Below are positions 30,941-38,299 of a stretch of 42,424 bases of DNA, in pieces. A program made the position numbers and the translations under genes. Under the pieces are notes generated by a model that did not search any database, had not been told where the DNA came from, and was given only the letters and a program-made list of their open reading frames with translations. Each line of letters opens with the position of its first letter. Position 1 is the first letter of the stretch. The stretch is from Methylobacterium sp. J-067 (GTDB taxonomy: Bacteria > Pseudomonadota > Alphaproteobacteria > Rhizobiales > Beijerinckiaceae): contig NZ_JAKSXZ010000061.1 in the NCBI RefSeq assembly GCF_022829465.1, forward strand, positions 1-42,424. Direction: 5' to 3'.

Positions 30941-31274
30941 CGGCGTCATCCTCGGCTGGCGCTGCCTTACGCCCATCCCCCTTCACCCGCTTACGCAGCC
31001 GGCGGCGCCCGGCGGCGGTCTCTCGCTTTTCCAGCGCGTCGTACTCGGCCTCGTCGGCTCGACGCTTCCAGATATGTTTGCGCTCCGACCACGCAAAGAA
31101 GGCGCCGAGACCCAGGAAGTCAACGAGTAGTGTTTCGAGGCCCGGCGCACCGAGCGCTAAAGCCGCGAGGCTGACGACGGAAATCAAAGCGATGACGACG
31201 GGGCCGTCGCCGGCTGGTGCAAGTGCTCTGATCCCATCTCGCAGGGCATCCCAGAGCCCTCCAAGCGGGTTCAC
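30933..31274 (-). CDS. hypothetical membrane protein
   Basis: 113 residues from GTG 31274. Two hydrophobic stretches (GPVVIALISVVSLAALALG and LLVDFLGLGAFFAW) are followed by a strongly basic tail (ERKHIWKRRADEAEYDALEKR). The size, two helices and charged end resemble holin-type proteins, but sequence alone does not prove it. Overlaps the next gene by eight bases. Confidence 0.6.
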   Translation of the reverse strand: MNPLGGLWDALRDGIRALAPAGDGPVVIALISVVSLAALALGAPGLETLLVDFLGLGAFFAWSERKHIWKRRADEAEYDALEKRETAAGRRRLRKRVKGDGRKAAPAEDDADV

Positions 31275-31312
31275 GCCTTCCGCTCCCGGAACCGGATCCT
31301 AGCCCGACCACC
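31271..31312 (-). other. vestige of a second XRE gene 3' end
   Basis: The minus strand reads GGRARIRFRERKA then stop, matching the tail GGAGIRFRERKTP of the XRE gene at 31665-31898; 23 bases are nearly identical (31277-31299 and 31675-31697). In both places the tail supplies the GGAG ribosome-binding site and overlaps the start of the next gene. It looks like a duplicated junction or the remains of a second regulator gene. Confidence 0.55.
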
Positions 31313-31314
31313 GG

Positions 31315-31668
31315 TCATTGGAGGGGATCCCCAGCTCGGATGTTTGCATCGCGTAGGAGCGCCGCCGTTGCTTCGCGGTAACTTCCCTCCATCGCTTTCC
31401 AAATCGCCTGCCAATGTTCAGCGCCGTGGTCGGCACCCTTCTCGTTCAGGAGATCGCGGGCACCGATGTCCATGCGGGCAATCGCATGCTCGGTGGCTAC
31501 CTCCACCTGTGCGGCAGTCCATCCGGGCTCGGCCGTGAGAGAGCGGAAGTTGGTCTCCGCCATTTGGGTCGCAAGCTGCCGCCCAAGAGCGACGTAGGTC
31601 GCAAGCGCTTCGTTCGGCATGGGCTGGCGGTGAGGATCCGTGTTCTTCCCGCCCCGTCGCTTGCTCAT
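31315..31668 (-). CDS. hypothetical protein downstream of the XRE repressor
   Basis: 117 residues. ATG 31668 overlaps the XRE stop as ATGA. Soluble and helical (EALATYVALGRQLATQMAETN, AAQVEVATEHAIARMDIGARD, AIWKAMEGSYREATAALL). No family recognised. Coupling to the repressor suggests that it acts with it or is controlled by it. Confidence 0.6.
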   Translation of the reverse strand: MSKRRGGKNTDPHRQPMPNEALATYVALGRQLATQMAETNFRSLTAEPGWTAAQVEVATEHAIARMDIGARDLLNEKGADHGAEHWQAIWKAMEGSYREATAALLRDANIRAGDPLQ

Positions 31669-31898
31669 GGCGTCTTCCGCTCCCGGAACCGGATCCCGGC
31701 CCCACCGCCGTTTTCGGGGATAAATTCGAGCCCGGCGGCTTCTAAGGCAGAACGCATTTTTTCGACGCTGCTTACACGCGCGTCTTGGCCCGCCTCGAAC
31801 CGGTTGATGGTGTTGACGCCGACAATGGCTTCACGAGCGAGATCCTGAGTGGTCCACCCGAGCGCAGCACGGGCCATTCGGCACTGAAACGGCTTCAT
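31665..31898 (-). CDS. XRE-family repressor, probably leaderless and autoregulated
   Basis: 77 residues. RMARAALGWTTQDLAREAIVGVNTINRFEAGQDARVSSVEKM is a complete XRE helix-turn-helix, with a short beta tail (GLEFIPENGGGAGIRFRERK) that is common in small XRE regulators. There is no Shine-Dalgarno; the -10 of the candidate promoter ends six bases before the ATG, so the mRNA probably begins at or next to the start codon. A palindromic operator covers that -10. It heads a minus-strand operon and faces a plus-strand operon. Confidence 0.85.
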   Translation of the reverse strand: MKPFQCRMARAALGWTTQDLAREAIVGVNTINRFEAGQDARVSSVEKMRSALEAAGLEFIPENGGGAGIRFRERKTP

Positions 31899-31900
31899 GT

Positions 31901-31915
31901 GGTGATTTTATCACC
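31901..31915. promoter_or_regulatory. operator O1, overlapping the XRE gene -10
   Basis: GGTGAT-TTT-ATCACC, a perfect 6-bp inverted repeat. The minus-strand -10 (TAAAAT, 31905-31910) lies inside it, paired with a -35 TTGAAG at 31928-31933 at 17 bases. Binding here would shut off the XRE operon. An identical 15-mer occurs at 31958. Confidence 0.75.
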
Positions 31916-31957
31916 GAAAGTGGTTGACTTCAAACCGGTGACGGCCTTACCTCTAAT

Positions 31958-31972
31958 GGTGATTTTATCACC
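31958..31972. promoter_or_regulatory. operator O2, before the plus-strand operon
   Basis: The same 15-base palindrome, with the same flanking T and G, 57 bases from O1 and 17 bases before the ATG at 31989. A plus-strand -35 TTGACT (31924-31929) lies between the operators; its -10 is poor. O2 would block early elongation or initiation of the plus-strand operon. Confidence 0.7.
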
Positions 31973-31988
31973 GCTTGAGGTCGTCTCG

Positions 31989-32330
31989 ATGTCCCACCCC
32001 AGCCGCCGCTCCTTCTCATGGTCGTCCGCTCTTCGGGGCATCAAGTCCGACCGCGCCCTCGTCGTCCCCGGCCTGCTCGCCGCTCGTGGCCTCGCCTCGG
32101 CCTACGCCCGTTCGCGCAACCTCCCCCTCAACATCACCACCCGCTCCGGCCGTGGCGAGACGTTCGCCGTCACTCACAAGTTCGACCGCGCCGCGATCAT
32201 GACCGTCGCGACCCTCGCCGCTCGCGACCACCAGAAGCGCTACGGCGGCACCTGGGCCGCTGCCATGGCCGTCTGCCTCAAGGCCGCTTGGCAGTCCGCT
32301 AAGCTCGCCCGCAACGGCATCGTCCATTGA
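31989..32330 (+). CDS. hypothetical protein, first gene of the XRE-controlled plus-strand operon
   Basis: 113 residues from ATG 31989. Basic and soluble: SALRGIKSDRALVVPGLLAARGLASAYARSR, then RSGRGETFAVTHKFDRAAIM and HQKRYGGTWAAAMAVCLKAAWQSAKLAR. The high R/K content and helical C-terminus suggest nucleic-acid binding. Not recognised. Codons are strongly C-ending, like the following genes. Confidence 0.6.
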   Translation: MSHPSRRSFSWSSALRGIKSDRALVVPGLLAARGLASAYARSRNLPLNITTRSGRGETFAVTHKFDRAAIMTVATLAARDHQKRYGGTWAAAMAVCLKAAWQSAKLARNGIVH

Positions 32331-32341
32331 GCTGCCGCGCC

Positions 32342-32524
32342 ATGGCCCATCCCCTCATCCGCACCCCCGCCCGCCAGGATCACGCCCGGTGCCTCCGGCT
32401 CGCGGCTTGGTATCGCCGCCAGCTTTCGGCCGGTGACGCCTCAATGCGCGACCGCCACGCCTGGGCGATCGGGCAGGCCCGCAAGCTCCGCAACCGCTTC
32501 CCGCACCGCCTGTCGGGGAAATAG
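32342..32524 (+). CDS. small basic hypothetical protein
   Basis: 60 residues from ATG 32342. ARCLRLAAWYRRQLSAGDASMRDRHAWAIGQARKLRNRF is helical and arginine-rich. Unrecognised. It sits 11 bases after the previous gene and five bases before the next start, consistent with one operon. Confidence 0.5.
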   Translation: MAHPLIRTPARQDHARCLRLAAWYRRQLSAGDASMRDRHAWAIGQARKLRNRFPHRLSGK

Positions 32525-32528
32525 CCTG

Positions 32529-32957
32529 ATGCCCGCTGCACTCACTCGCCGCTCGGCCCTCGCTGCCGCCGTCGCGCTCATCACCTATCGCGCCGCGCCC
32601 GTGACCGCCGCCCCGATCTATGTCGCGATCCGCCGGGCCGAGGCCGCCGACGCCGCCGACCGTGAGGCCGGGCGCCACGCTCGCGCGTTGCACCACGCCG
32701 GACGACCCGTCCCCGCCGGCTGGAAGTCCTACCGCACCGCCCTGCGGCGGGCTCGCACCGCCGCCCGGTTCGACCTGCACAGCCTCACGCCCTCGACGGC
32801 CGAGGCCGCCACCGCGCTTGTCGCCTACTATCGCGACCGCGCCGCCACGTCTGGCGAGCCCGCTACGGCTCGCCACGCCGCCCAACGTCGTCTGCGGAAG
32901 GTGTTCCGCCGGCCCGGTGCCGCCGTCCCCGCTGCCTTCAAGGGAGAGATCGCGTGA
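32529..32957 (+). CDS. hypothetical protein with a possible twin-arginine or hydrophobic N-terminus
   Basis: 142 residues from ATG 32529. The start MPAALTRRSALAAAVALITYRAAPVTAAP has an RR pair and a weak hydrophobic stretch that could be a signal; the rest is soluble and basic (AALRRAR-type helices, RHAAQRRLRKVFRR). A cytoplasmic protein is as likely as a secreted one. The stop overlaps the next GTG. Confidence 0.5.
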   Translation: MPAALTRRSALAAAVALITYRAAPVTAAPIYVAIRRAEAADAADREAGRHARALHHAGRPVPAGWKSYRTALRRARTAARFDLHSLTPSTAEAATALVAYYRDRAATSGEPATARHAAQRRLRKVFRRPGAAVPAAFKGEIA

Positions 32958-33307
32958 TCGCTGCCCTTTCCTACCGTCCCGCGCCGGTCGCCTTCCCCGT
33001 CGCCATGCAGCCCGATCCGGTATTTGCCGGCATCACCGCCGTACGCGCCACCGAAGCCGCGCTGCTCGCCTCCACGCGCGGAGACGGCCCCGAGCAAGTC
33101 CACACCGCCGACGAGGCGGGCGAGGCCGCGAGCGACGCGCGCAACGCTCTTTCCGCGATCCTGCCGACCTCCCCGGCCGGGTTCTGCGCCCTCATCCGGT
33201 TCCACGCCGCCGACGTGCAGCACTTCGAGCCGGAGACCTACGGCGCCCTCGCCCTGCGCGACATCGCGGCGGCGCTCAACGCCCTGGCCCGCGCCTCGCC
33301 GGCCTGA
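32954..33307 (+). CDS. hypothetical protein, distant relative of the gene at 33394
   Basis: 117 residues from GTG 32954. It shares with the next protein the order (P)V.A.ITA.R, an acidic helix (EAGEAASDARNALSAI) and ALIRFHAADVQHFE, the counterpart of ALFRHLAWWVLDEAEF. The two probably arose by duplication. No function can be named. Confidence 0.55.
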   Translation: MIAALSYRPAPVAFPVAMQPDPVFAGITAVRATEAALLASTRGDGPEQVHTADEAGEAASDARNALSAILPTSPAGFCALIRFHAADVQHFEPETYGALALRDIAAALNALARASPA

Positions 33308-33393
33308 TCCGCGCGCCGGCCCCGCTCGGCACCCGCATCCCTTCACCACCCCCGCCGACCCCACCCCCACGAGCCCCACGAGGAGCCCGAACG

Positions 33394-33993
33394 ATGACGC
33401 TCGCCCGCACGACCCTCCCCGCTCTCAGCCCGGTCCACGCCGCCATCACGGCCCACCGCACCGCCTATGATGCCTACCAGATCGCCCCAGAGGGCGAGGC
33501 GTCGGTTCGTGCTTCGGACGCCTACGACGAAGCCAGCATGGCCGTTGTCGCGGTCGCCTGCACCACCGCCCCGGAGGCCCTGGCCCTGTTCCGGCATCTG
33601 GCGTGGTGGGTGCTGGACGAGGCCGAGTTCGCCGCCGGCCACCAGCCCGCCTACGACATCGCCATGGCGCGGGCGAAGGATCTGAGCCTCTACCTGTCCA
33701 CCTTCACGACCCCGGCGCCGATCCCGCAGGCCGCCCCGTCCGGTCGCCTCGCCGCCTACTTCCCGCGCCGTTCCGTGCCGGTGATCGACCTTCGCTCGCG
33801 TGTGTCGGCGGATGCCCCCGAGGACGAGGAGGCCCCCGGCGCGATTTGCGGATGGGAGGCCGTCACCCCCGTTCGCCCCGACACCGCGCACGTCCGCGCC
33901 CTGCGGTTCCTCGACATCGCGGGCGAGGCTCTGACCGCCCTCGCTCTGATCGCCGGAGGCGTCTTTGCCTACGGTTACTTCCCGACCGTCTGA
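33394..33993 (+). CDS. hypothetical protein with C-terminal membrane helix
   Basis: 199 residues from ATG 33394, with AGGAG upstream. N-terminal domain as in the gene at 32954 (SPVHAAITAHRTAYDAY; RHLAWWVLDEAEFAAGH), a proline-rich linker, and a final LTALALIAGGVFAYGYF helix that could anchor it in the membrane. A longer plus-strand frame over 32620-33993 is this gene plus an out-of-frame shadow upstream. Confidence 0.65.
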   Translation: MTLARTTLPALSPVHAAITAHRTAYDAYQIAPEGEASVRASDAYDEASMAVVAVACTTAPEALALFRHLAWWVLDEAEFAAGHQPAYDIAMARAKDLSLYLSTFTTPAPIPQAAPSGRLAAYFPRRSVPVIDLRSRVSADAPEDEEAPGAICGWEAVTPVRPDTAHVRALRFLDIAGEALTALALIAGGVFAYGYFPTV

Positions 33994-34059
33994 GCCGCCG
34001 CCACCGCGCGGCGCTCACCCCGCCGCGCCTCCTCTCACCCGAGACCGTGAGGCCATCCC

Positions 34060-35661
34060 ATGCGCAACCCCTTCCGTCGCCAGACCGAGACCGCCGCCCC
34101 TACGCTCCGCGAGCGCGCCGCCGCGCTCCGCGAGAACTTGAGCCGCCAAGACGCCGCGCCCGGTGAGCGCGCCGACCTCTACGACCGCCTACTCACCCTC
34201 TACGCCGAGGATCGAGAGGCCCGGCCGGTTCAAGGCCGCGAGGACGGCACAGTCGCAAGCCGAGCCGCCATCCTGGTGTCGAACCGCCTTTGGGCGCTCG
34301 CCCGTGAAACCATCGCCATGCCGTTGCCAAAGACCCTAGACGGGTTGCGCGCGACGGCTCTTGCCTCCGCGATCCTATGCGAGGCCGAACACTCGGAGGA
34401 TGATCCCACGACGCTTGCGGCAATCGGACTGACTCGCGCCGCTCTGTCCGTGACCGGCACATCGCTCCCGCCCGGTTTCATTGGGTTCGGGGACGAAGCT
34501 GACCACGAGGAGTGCGACGCCGCCCTATTCGCCAAGCCCGGTTCCGTCCCCGCCTGGGCTATCGCCGAGATCCAGGGCAAAGACGCCGCTCGCACTTCCA
34601 GCCAGACCCGTCCGCCCGAACCTGTCGCCCCCGCCGCAGCCGCCGAGGACACCTTCGCGCCCGCGCCGACCGACCTTGCCGACGCCTGCCTATGGGCGAT
34701 CCGACACCGCGCCTGGGCTGATCGTGCCTCATCGGTGCAGGATTGGTCGGACGAGCGCGGCGACGCCGAACTTGACCGGACGAACGCCGTGTTCACCCGC
34801 GCCATTGATGAGCCGTCCACCAACCTCCGCGAGATCACGGCTAAGGCCGCCTTCGCCCTAGAGGATTTCGAGCGGTTCACCCTCCGGCCGGGACACAAAG
34901 CCGACGACGGTACGCGCATCGTCCACACGGTTCTGCGCGAAGTTGTAGGCGTCGGCCGCGAGGCTGGCACACCAAGCCCCCTTGCCTCCTATAGCGGCCT
35001 TACCGCCGCCATCCTCGACGGTTGGGCTGCATGGGGCGCAACGACCGGCGCGGCCAATGCCACCGCCGAGGATCTAGCCGCTTGGGAACAGGCGTCCGCT
35101 AAGCGGGACCACCTGCTTTATGCGGCCATGGCCCTGCCGGCGACGCCTGAGAGCATCGAGGCCAAGGCCCTTGCCTGCGCCTGGATGGAATGGGTGAACG
35201 CTGAGCGCCCCGGCCAGCCACGCGACACCTACGGTCAGGCCGACCAACTCGTCTACGATATCCACGCCACCATCATGCAGCGCGGCCAGCGCGACTATAA
35301 CGCCGTCTCCCCGGTGCCCTTCACGCTCTCGGAAACCGCATTGGTCCCCACGGTCGATTTCGCCGGGGCCAGCATGGTCGAACTGTGGGACATCTTCAAA
35401 GCCGCCGAACTAGTGTGCGAGATCGCCAGCACAGCGGCGGGCAATCGGCACGGCAGGGCTGGCAGCCTTACGCGATGGGTCAGCAACGCCTTATGCGCCG
35501 TACTCACCGAAGCCGTGGACGAGGCGCGGCGTCGGGCCCCAGACAATAGCGACGACCGCGTAGCCCGCCTTTCCATGATTTGCGCGGCCACCCTCGACAA
35601 CGAGGACCCCGCCGAAATCCAGGCTTTCGCCCGCGAGCTTCTGGCGATGGTCGAGCGATAG
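34060..35661 (+). CDS. large hypothetical protein (533 residues)
   Basis: Starts MRNPFRRQTETAAPTLRERA. Three helical regions of similar style (residues of about 20-130, 200-300 and 330-530) are joined by an A/P-rich linker near 195. Recurrent features are short D-W/L-A-C-W-x-x-R-H-R-A-W-type patches and E-R-P-G-Q. No enzyme motif, signal or membrane helix is visible. It is the largest gene of the XRE-controlled operon and probably its main product; function unknown. Confidence 0.65.
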   Translation: MRNPFRRQTETAAPTLRERAAALRENLSRQDAAPGERADLYDRLLTLYAEDREARPVQGREDGTVASRAAILVSNRLWALARETIAMPLPKTLDGLRATALASAILCEAEHSEDDPTTLAAIGLTRAALSVTGTSLPPGFIGFGDEADHEECDAALFAKPGSVPAWAIAEIQGKDAARTSSQTRPPEPVAPAAAAEDTFAPAPTDLADACLWAIRHRAWADRASSVQDWSDERGDAELDRTNAVFTRAIDEPSTNLREITAKAAFALEDFERFTLRPGHKADDGTRIVHTVLREVVGVGREAGTPSPLASYSGLTAAILDGWAAWGATTGAANATAEDLAAWEQASAKRDHLLYAAMALPATPESIEAKALACAWMEWVNAERPGQPRDTYGQADQLVYDIHATIMQRGQRDYNAVSPVPFTLSETALVPTVDFAGASMVELWDIFKAAELVCEIASTAAGNRHGRAGSLTRWVSNALCAVLTEAVDEARRRAPDNSDDRVARLSMICAATLDNEDPAEIQAFARELLAMVER

Positions 35662-35731
35662 CAGCCGCCCCGCCATTCCCCCACCCGGTCGCGCTGGCCG
35701 GGCCGCCCTCTCCCCCTTCCGAGATATCTCG

Positions 35732-36154
35732 ATGTCCAACGTCATTACCTTCGCGCCTCGTCCCCGTCCGCCCGAACCGGCAGCCCCGGTGCCGCTTGCC
35801 GGCCTCGCCCTTCGCGCCCACCTCGAAGAGGCGGCACAGACCGCCCTTGATGCAGCAGACAAGATCATCGCCGCTTTGGACCGGATCAAGGACAGCGCCG
35901 AGACCGCCCCGGAGCCCGCCTTCAAGGCCACGGCGGCGCACGCGGGGCAGGTGGTCCACCTGCGCGAGTCCGCCCAGCCCATGCCGGCCCCGGAGCCAGC
36001 CCCCGAGGCGCCGCAGGACGAGGCCCAGGCCGAGCCTGCACCCGCTGCGACGGCAGAGGTCCGCCAACTGTTCCCGCCCCTGCCGTGGGGTGGGGCGGGC
36101 AATGTCGTGTCAGCCGCCGGCTGCGCCATCCTCACGCTTATGGCGACAGCTTGA
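35732..36154 (+). CDS. proline/alanine-rich hypothetical protein
   Basis: 140 residues. It starts MSNVITFAPRP, the same head as the gene at 13009, continues with a helix (AHLEEAAQTALDAADKIIAALDRI), a long P/A/E-rich linker, and a short hydrophobic C-terminus (VVSAAGCAILTLMATA). Probably the last gene of the plus-strand operon. Not recognised. Confidence 0.6.
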   Translation: MSNVITFAPRPRPPEPAAPVPLAGLALRAHLEEAAQTALDAADKIIAALDRIKDSAETAPEPAFKATAAHAGQVVHLRESAQPMPAPEPAPEAPQDEAQAEPAPAATAEVRQLFPPLPWGGAGNVVSAAGCAILTLMATA

Positions 36155-36266
36155 TGCCGACCATCTGCCCCATTTCGGCCATGAGTGTGGTCGTGCGGGC
36201 ACAGTCAAACGCAGGGCCGTGGTTTAGGTAATCCTTTGATCGGGTTTTGCTGGGGACAACATAGTT

Positions 36267-37157
36267 ATGAAGAAGTTTATCGCTTCTCTCGCCGCCTTCA
36301 CGGCTCTGACCGCCGCCGCTTCGGCCGCTGACCTTCCGCGTCGCGCCCCGCCGCCGGTCTTCACGCCGGTTCCGGTCTTCACCTGGACGGGCTTCTATGC
36401 CGGTTTCAACGCCGGTTACGGCTTTGACGCCTCTTCGACCTCGACGCCCACCGTCGTCGGTGTCTCCCCCGCCAACCGCATCTTCGCGGCCGGCAATGTC
36501 CCGACCTCCGGCGTTCTCGCCTTCTCGAACACCTCCGGTAACGAGGGCTTCGTGGGCGGCGGCCAGATCGGCTACAACTACCAGTTCACCCCGGGCTCGG
36601 GCGTGGTCGTCGGTATCGAAGCTGACGCTCAGTACGTGGACTTCGGTCGTCAGCGGAACCGCTTCTCGTTCGCCGCCCCGGGTGGCTCGGCGATCATCCC
36701 CGGCACCCTCGTCTACAACCCGAACGGCCTGTCGGGTCTCGACTACTTCGGCACCGTGCGCGGCCGCCTGGGCTACGCCTTCGACCGCACCCTCGTCTAC
36801 GCCACCGGCGGCTTCGCCTACGGCTCGGGCGGCGGTCGCCAGTTCGGTTCGGGCGTGTCCTCCGACGACTTCCAGACCGGCTACGCTGTCGGCGGTGGTA
36901 TCGAGTATGCTCTCCCGACCGACTCGTTCCTGAACTTCTTCCGTTCCTCGGCCGTCACGCTGAAGGTCGAAGGTCTGTACGTGAACCTCGATCAGAACCG
37001 CCGTTCGGCCGGTGCTTTCGCTACGAACGTCGCCGGTGCGACCCTGTCCGCCGCGACGCCGGGCGTGACCCTGGTCTCCGGCCCGGCCAACATTCGCCGC
37101 GACACCGAGTTCGCCGTGATCCGCGCTGGCGTGAACTACAAGTTCGGCTCGTACTAA
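36267..37157 (+). CDS. Omp25/Omp31-like outer-membrane beta-barrel protein
   Basis: 296 residues. Signal peptide MKKFIASLAAFTALTAAASA, cleavage before ADLPRRAPPP; then a proline-rich spacer and FTWTGFYAGFNAGYGFDAS, the first strand typical of the alphaproteobacterial Omp25/opacity family. The barrel has alternating strands and ends VIRAGVNYKFGSY, close to the usual terminal aromatic. These proteins stabilise the envelope and anchor it to peptidoglycan or lipids. Codon use is highly C-biased, as in strongly expressed genes, and GGGGAC precedes the ATG. A clear terminator follows. Confidence 0.92.
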   Translation: MKKFIASLAAFTALTAAASAADLPRRAPPPVFTPVPVFTWTGFYAGFNAGYGFDASSTSTPTVVGVSPANRIFAAGNVPTSGVLAFSNTSGNEGFVGGGQIGYNYQFTPGSGVVVGIEADAQYVDFGRQRNRFSFAAPGGSAIIPGTLVYNPNGLSGLDYFGTVRGRLGYAFDRTLVYATGGFAYGSGGGRQFGSGVSSDDFQTGYAVGGGIEYALPTDSFLNFFRSSAVTLKVEGLYVNLDQNRRSAGAFATNVAGATLSAATPGVTLVSGPANIRRDTEFAVIRAGVNYKFGSY

Positions 37158-37173
37158 GATCTGAAGTCATTGT

Positions 37174-37214
37174 ACCGATCCCAGGTTCATCTCGGGGATC
37201 GGTGCTAAGTTTTT
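37174..37214 (+). terminator. rho-independent terminator after the outer-membrane barrel gene
   Basis: ACCGATCCC (37174-37182) pairs with GGGATCGGT (37195-37203) around a 12-base loop, followed by GCTAAG and TTTTT at 37210-37214. A nine-pair GC-rich stem with a T-run 16 bases past the stop codon is a standard intrinsic terminator. Confidence 0.85.
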
Positions 37215-37302
37215 CGGCTAGGTCATCACCGATCAAAGGTGGTACCTCTGAGCTTGGCCCCAGAGTCAGCCCGATCAAACTGATAAGGTCGGCCAAGCAG
37301 CG

Positions 37303-37328
37303 CCCCAGGAGTGTCACAGCTCCTGGGG
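37303..37328. terminator. second hairpin between convergent genes
   Basis: CCCCAGGAG-TGTCACAG-CTCCTGGGG forms a perfect nine-pair stem in the space between the convergent barrel and DUF2059 genes. No T-run on either strand. It may terminate the minus-strand transcript or stop read-through. Confidence 0.5.
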
Positions 37329-37367
37329 TGCTTGCGTCTTGGGATAGCCGCACCGACACACGCTCGC

Positions 37368-37907
37368 TTAGTGCGGCTTCGTTTGTCCACCCGGCGCCCA
37401 GCCGTGTGCCTGGATAGCTTTAGTGAGCTTGCCTTGCATCTCTGGCATCACCCCTTGCATCCATTGCTGCATGCCCGTCAGCTGGATCTGGGCGAGCTGA
37501 GGCTGAGCTGCGGCGAGATGCTTCCCGGCGGGCGTGGCATAGAATGCGGCGATGGCCTGCAGGTCGTCCTTGCCGAGCACAGTAGCGAAGCCTCGGGCCT
37601 GGATATCAAGTAATTCGTCGTAGTGCGCAGTAAGGGTCGGCATCACGACCTCTTGCACCAGCACCTGCGCCTTGTCGGGCTCCTTGATGCCAATCTGTTG
37701 CATCATACCGACCATCGGCGCAGCCATAGCGTTGAGCATCGCACTGCGATCCCCTTGCATCTGGGTGACAGTCTCACGCGCGACTTTGAGGGTCACTGGA
37801 TCCGGTGCTGCGGCTGTCGCCACCTGCTTTGGCACGCCCTGAGCAAAGGTCGCGGCTGGCATCAGGATGCTGAGGGCAAGCCCAACAACAAGATGGGGGA
37901 TGCGCAT
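37368..37907 (-). CDS. DUF2059 periplasmic protein
   Basis: 179 residues from ATG 37907. Signal peptide MRIPHLVVGLALSILMPAATFA, then two helical parts: VARETVTQMQGDRSAMLNAMAAP and the DUF2059 core VVMPTLTAHYDELLDIQARGFATVL with LQAIAAFYATPAGKHLAAAQPQL. The F-Y-x-T-P-x-G-x-x-x motif is typical. The family is periplasmic with no assigned biochemical function. It is a single gene convergent with the outer-membrane barrel gene. Confidence 0.88.
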   Translation of the reverse strand: MRIPHLVVGLALSILMPAATFAQGVPKQVATAAAPDPVTLKVARETVTQMQGDRSAMLNAMAAPMVGMMQQIGIKEPDKAQVLVQEVVMPTLTAHYDELLDIQARGFATVLGKDDLQAIAAFYATPAGKHLAAAQPQLAQIQLTGMQQWMQGVMPEMQGKLTKAIQAHGWAPGGQTKPH

Positions 37908-37913
37908 GATCAC

Positions 37914-38299
37914 TCCGGCGATGAGAGCGCTATCGAGCGCCGGATCGCACCGCTATCACACGTCCGTGATGCGAGTCGCCTGACCGCAGACGCCGACCTC
38001 ATCGGAAGCAAACGTTGACTTAACCACCGCCCCCGGCCGACATGGGCGGTCCCGGCTAGGCTCGCTCTGGCGAGTCGTGAGTCGGCATCAGGAGAGATCG
38101 CCGCGAGATAGACCCTGAAACGACAACAGCCCCGACCCGGCAAGGTCGAGGCTGTCGCAAAACCTGGGGCCTGTGAGGCCGGCTTCGAATACCCCTCACA
38201 AGCCATGATCTCCCCTCGGGAGTCAAGCCGGAACGGCAATTCCGGTATCGGGGAAGTCGTGCCTGGACCCTAGACGCGGCCCGTGAGGGACCGTGACCG
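37914..38299. other. intergenic region with a run of four hairpins at 38121-38245
   Basis: The plus strand holds, in order: CAGCC-ccGACC-N6-GGTC-ga-GGCTG (about 38127-38154), TGTGAGG/CCTCACA (38172-38178 and 38194-38200), CTCCC-CTC-GGGAG (38210-38222) and CCGGAA-CGGCAA-TTCCGG (38228-38245). Such density is unlikely by chance in 125 bases. It lies 55 bases before the winged-helix gene, so it could be a structured leader, an origin or a regulator-binding region. The segments CCGACCCG and CCCTCGGGAG recall the structured repeats A-C. Confidence 0.55.

Noticed and set aside
32620..33393. A long plus-strand frame joined to the gene at 33394
   Set aside because: The upstream part is proline/arginine-rich and out of frame with two better genes (32529, 32954) that have overlapping starts and stops.
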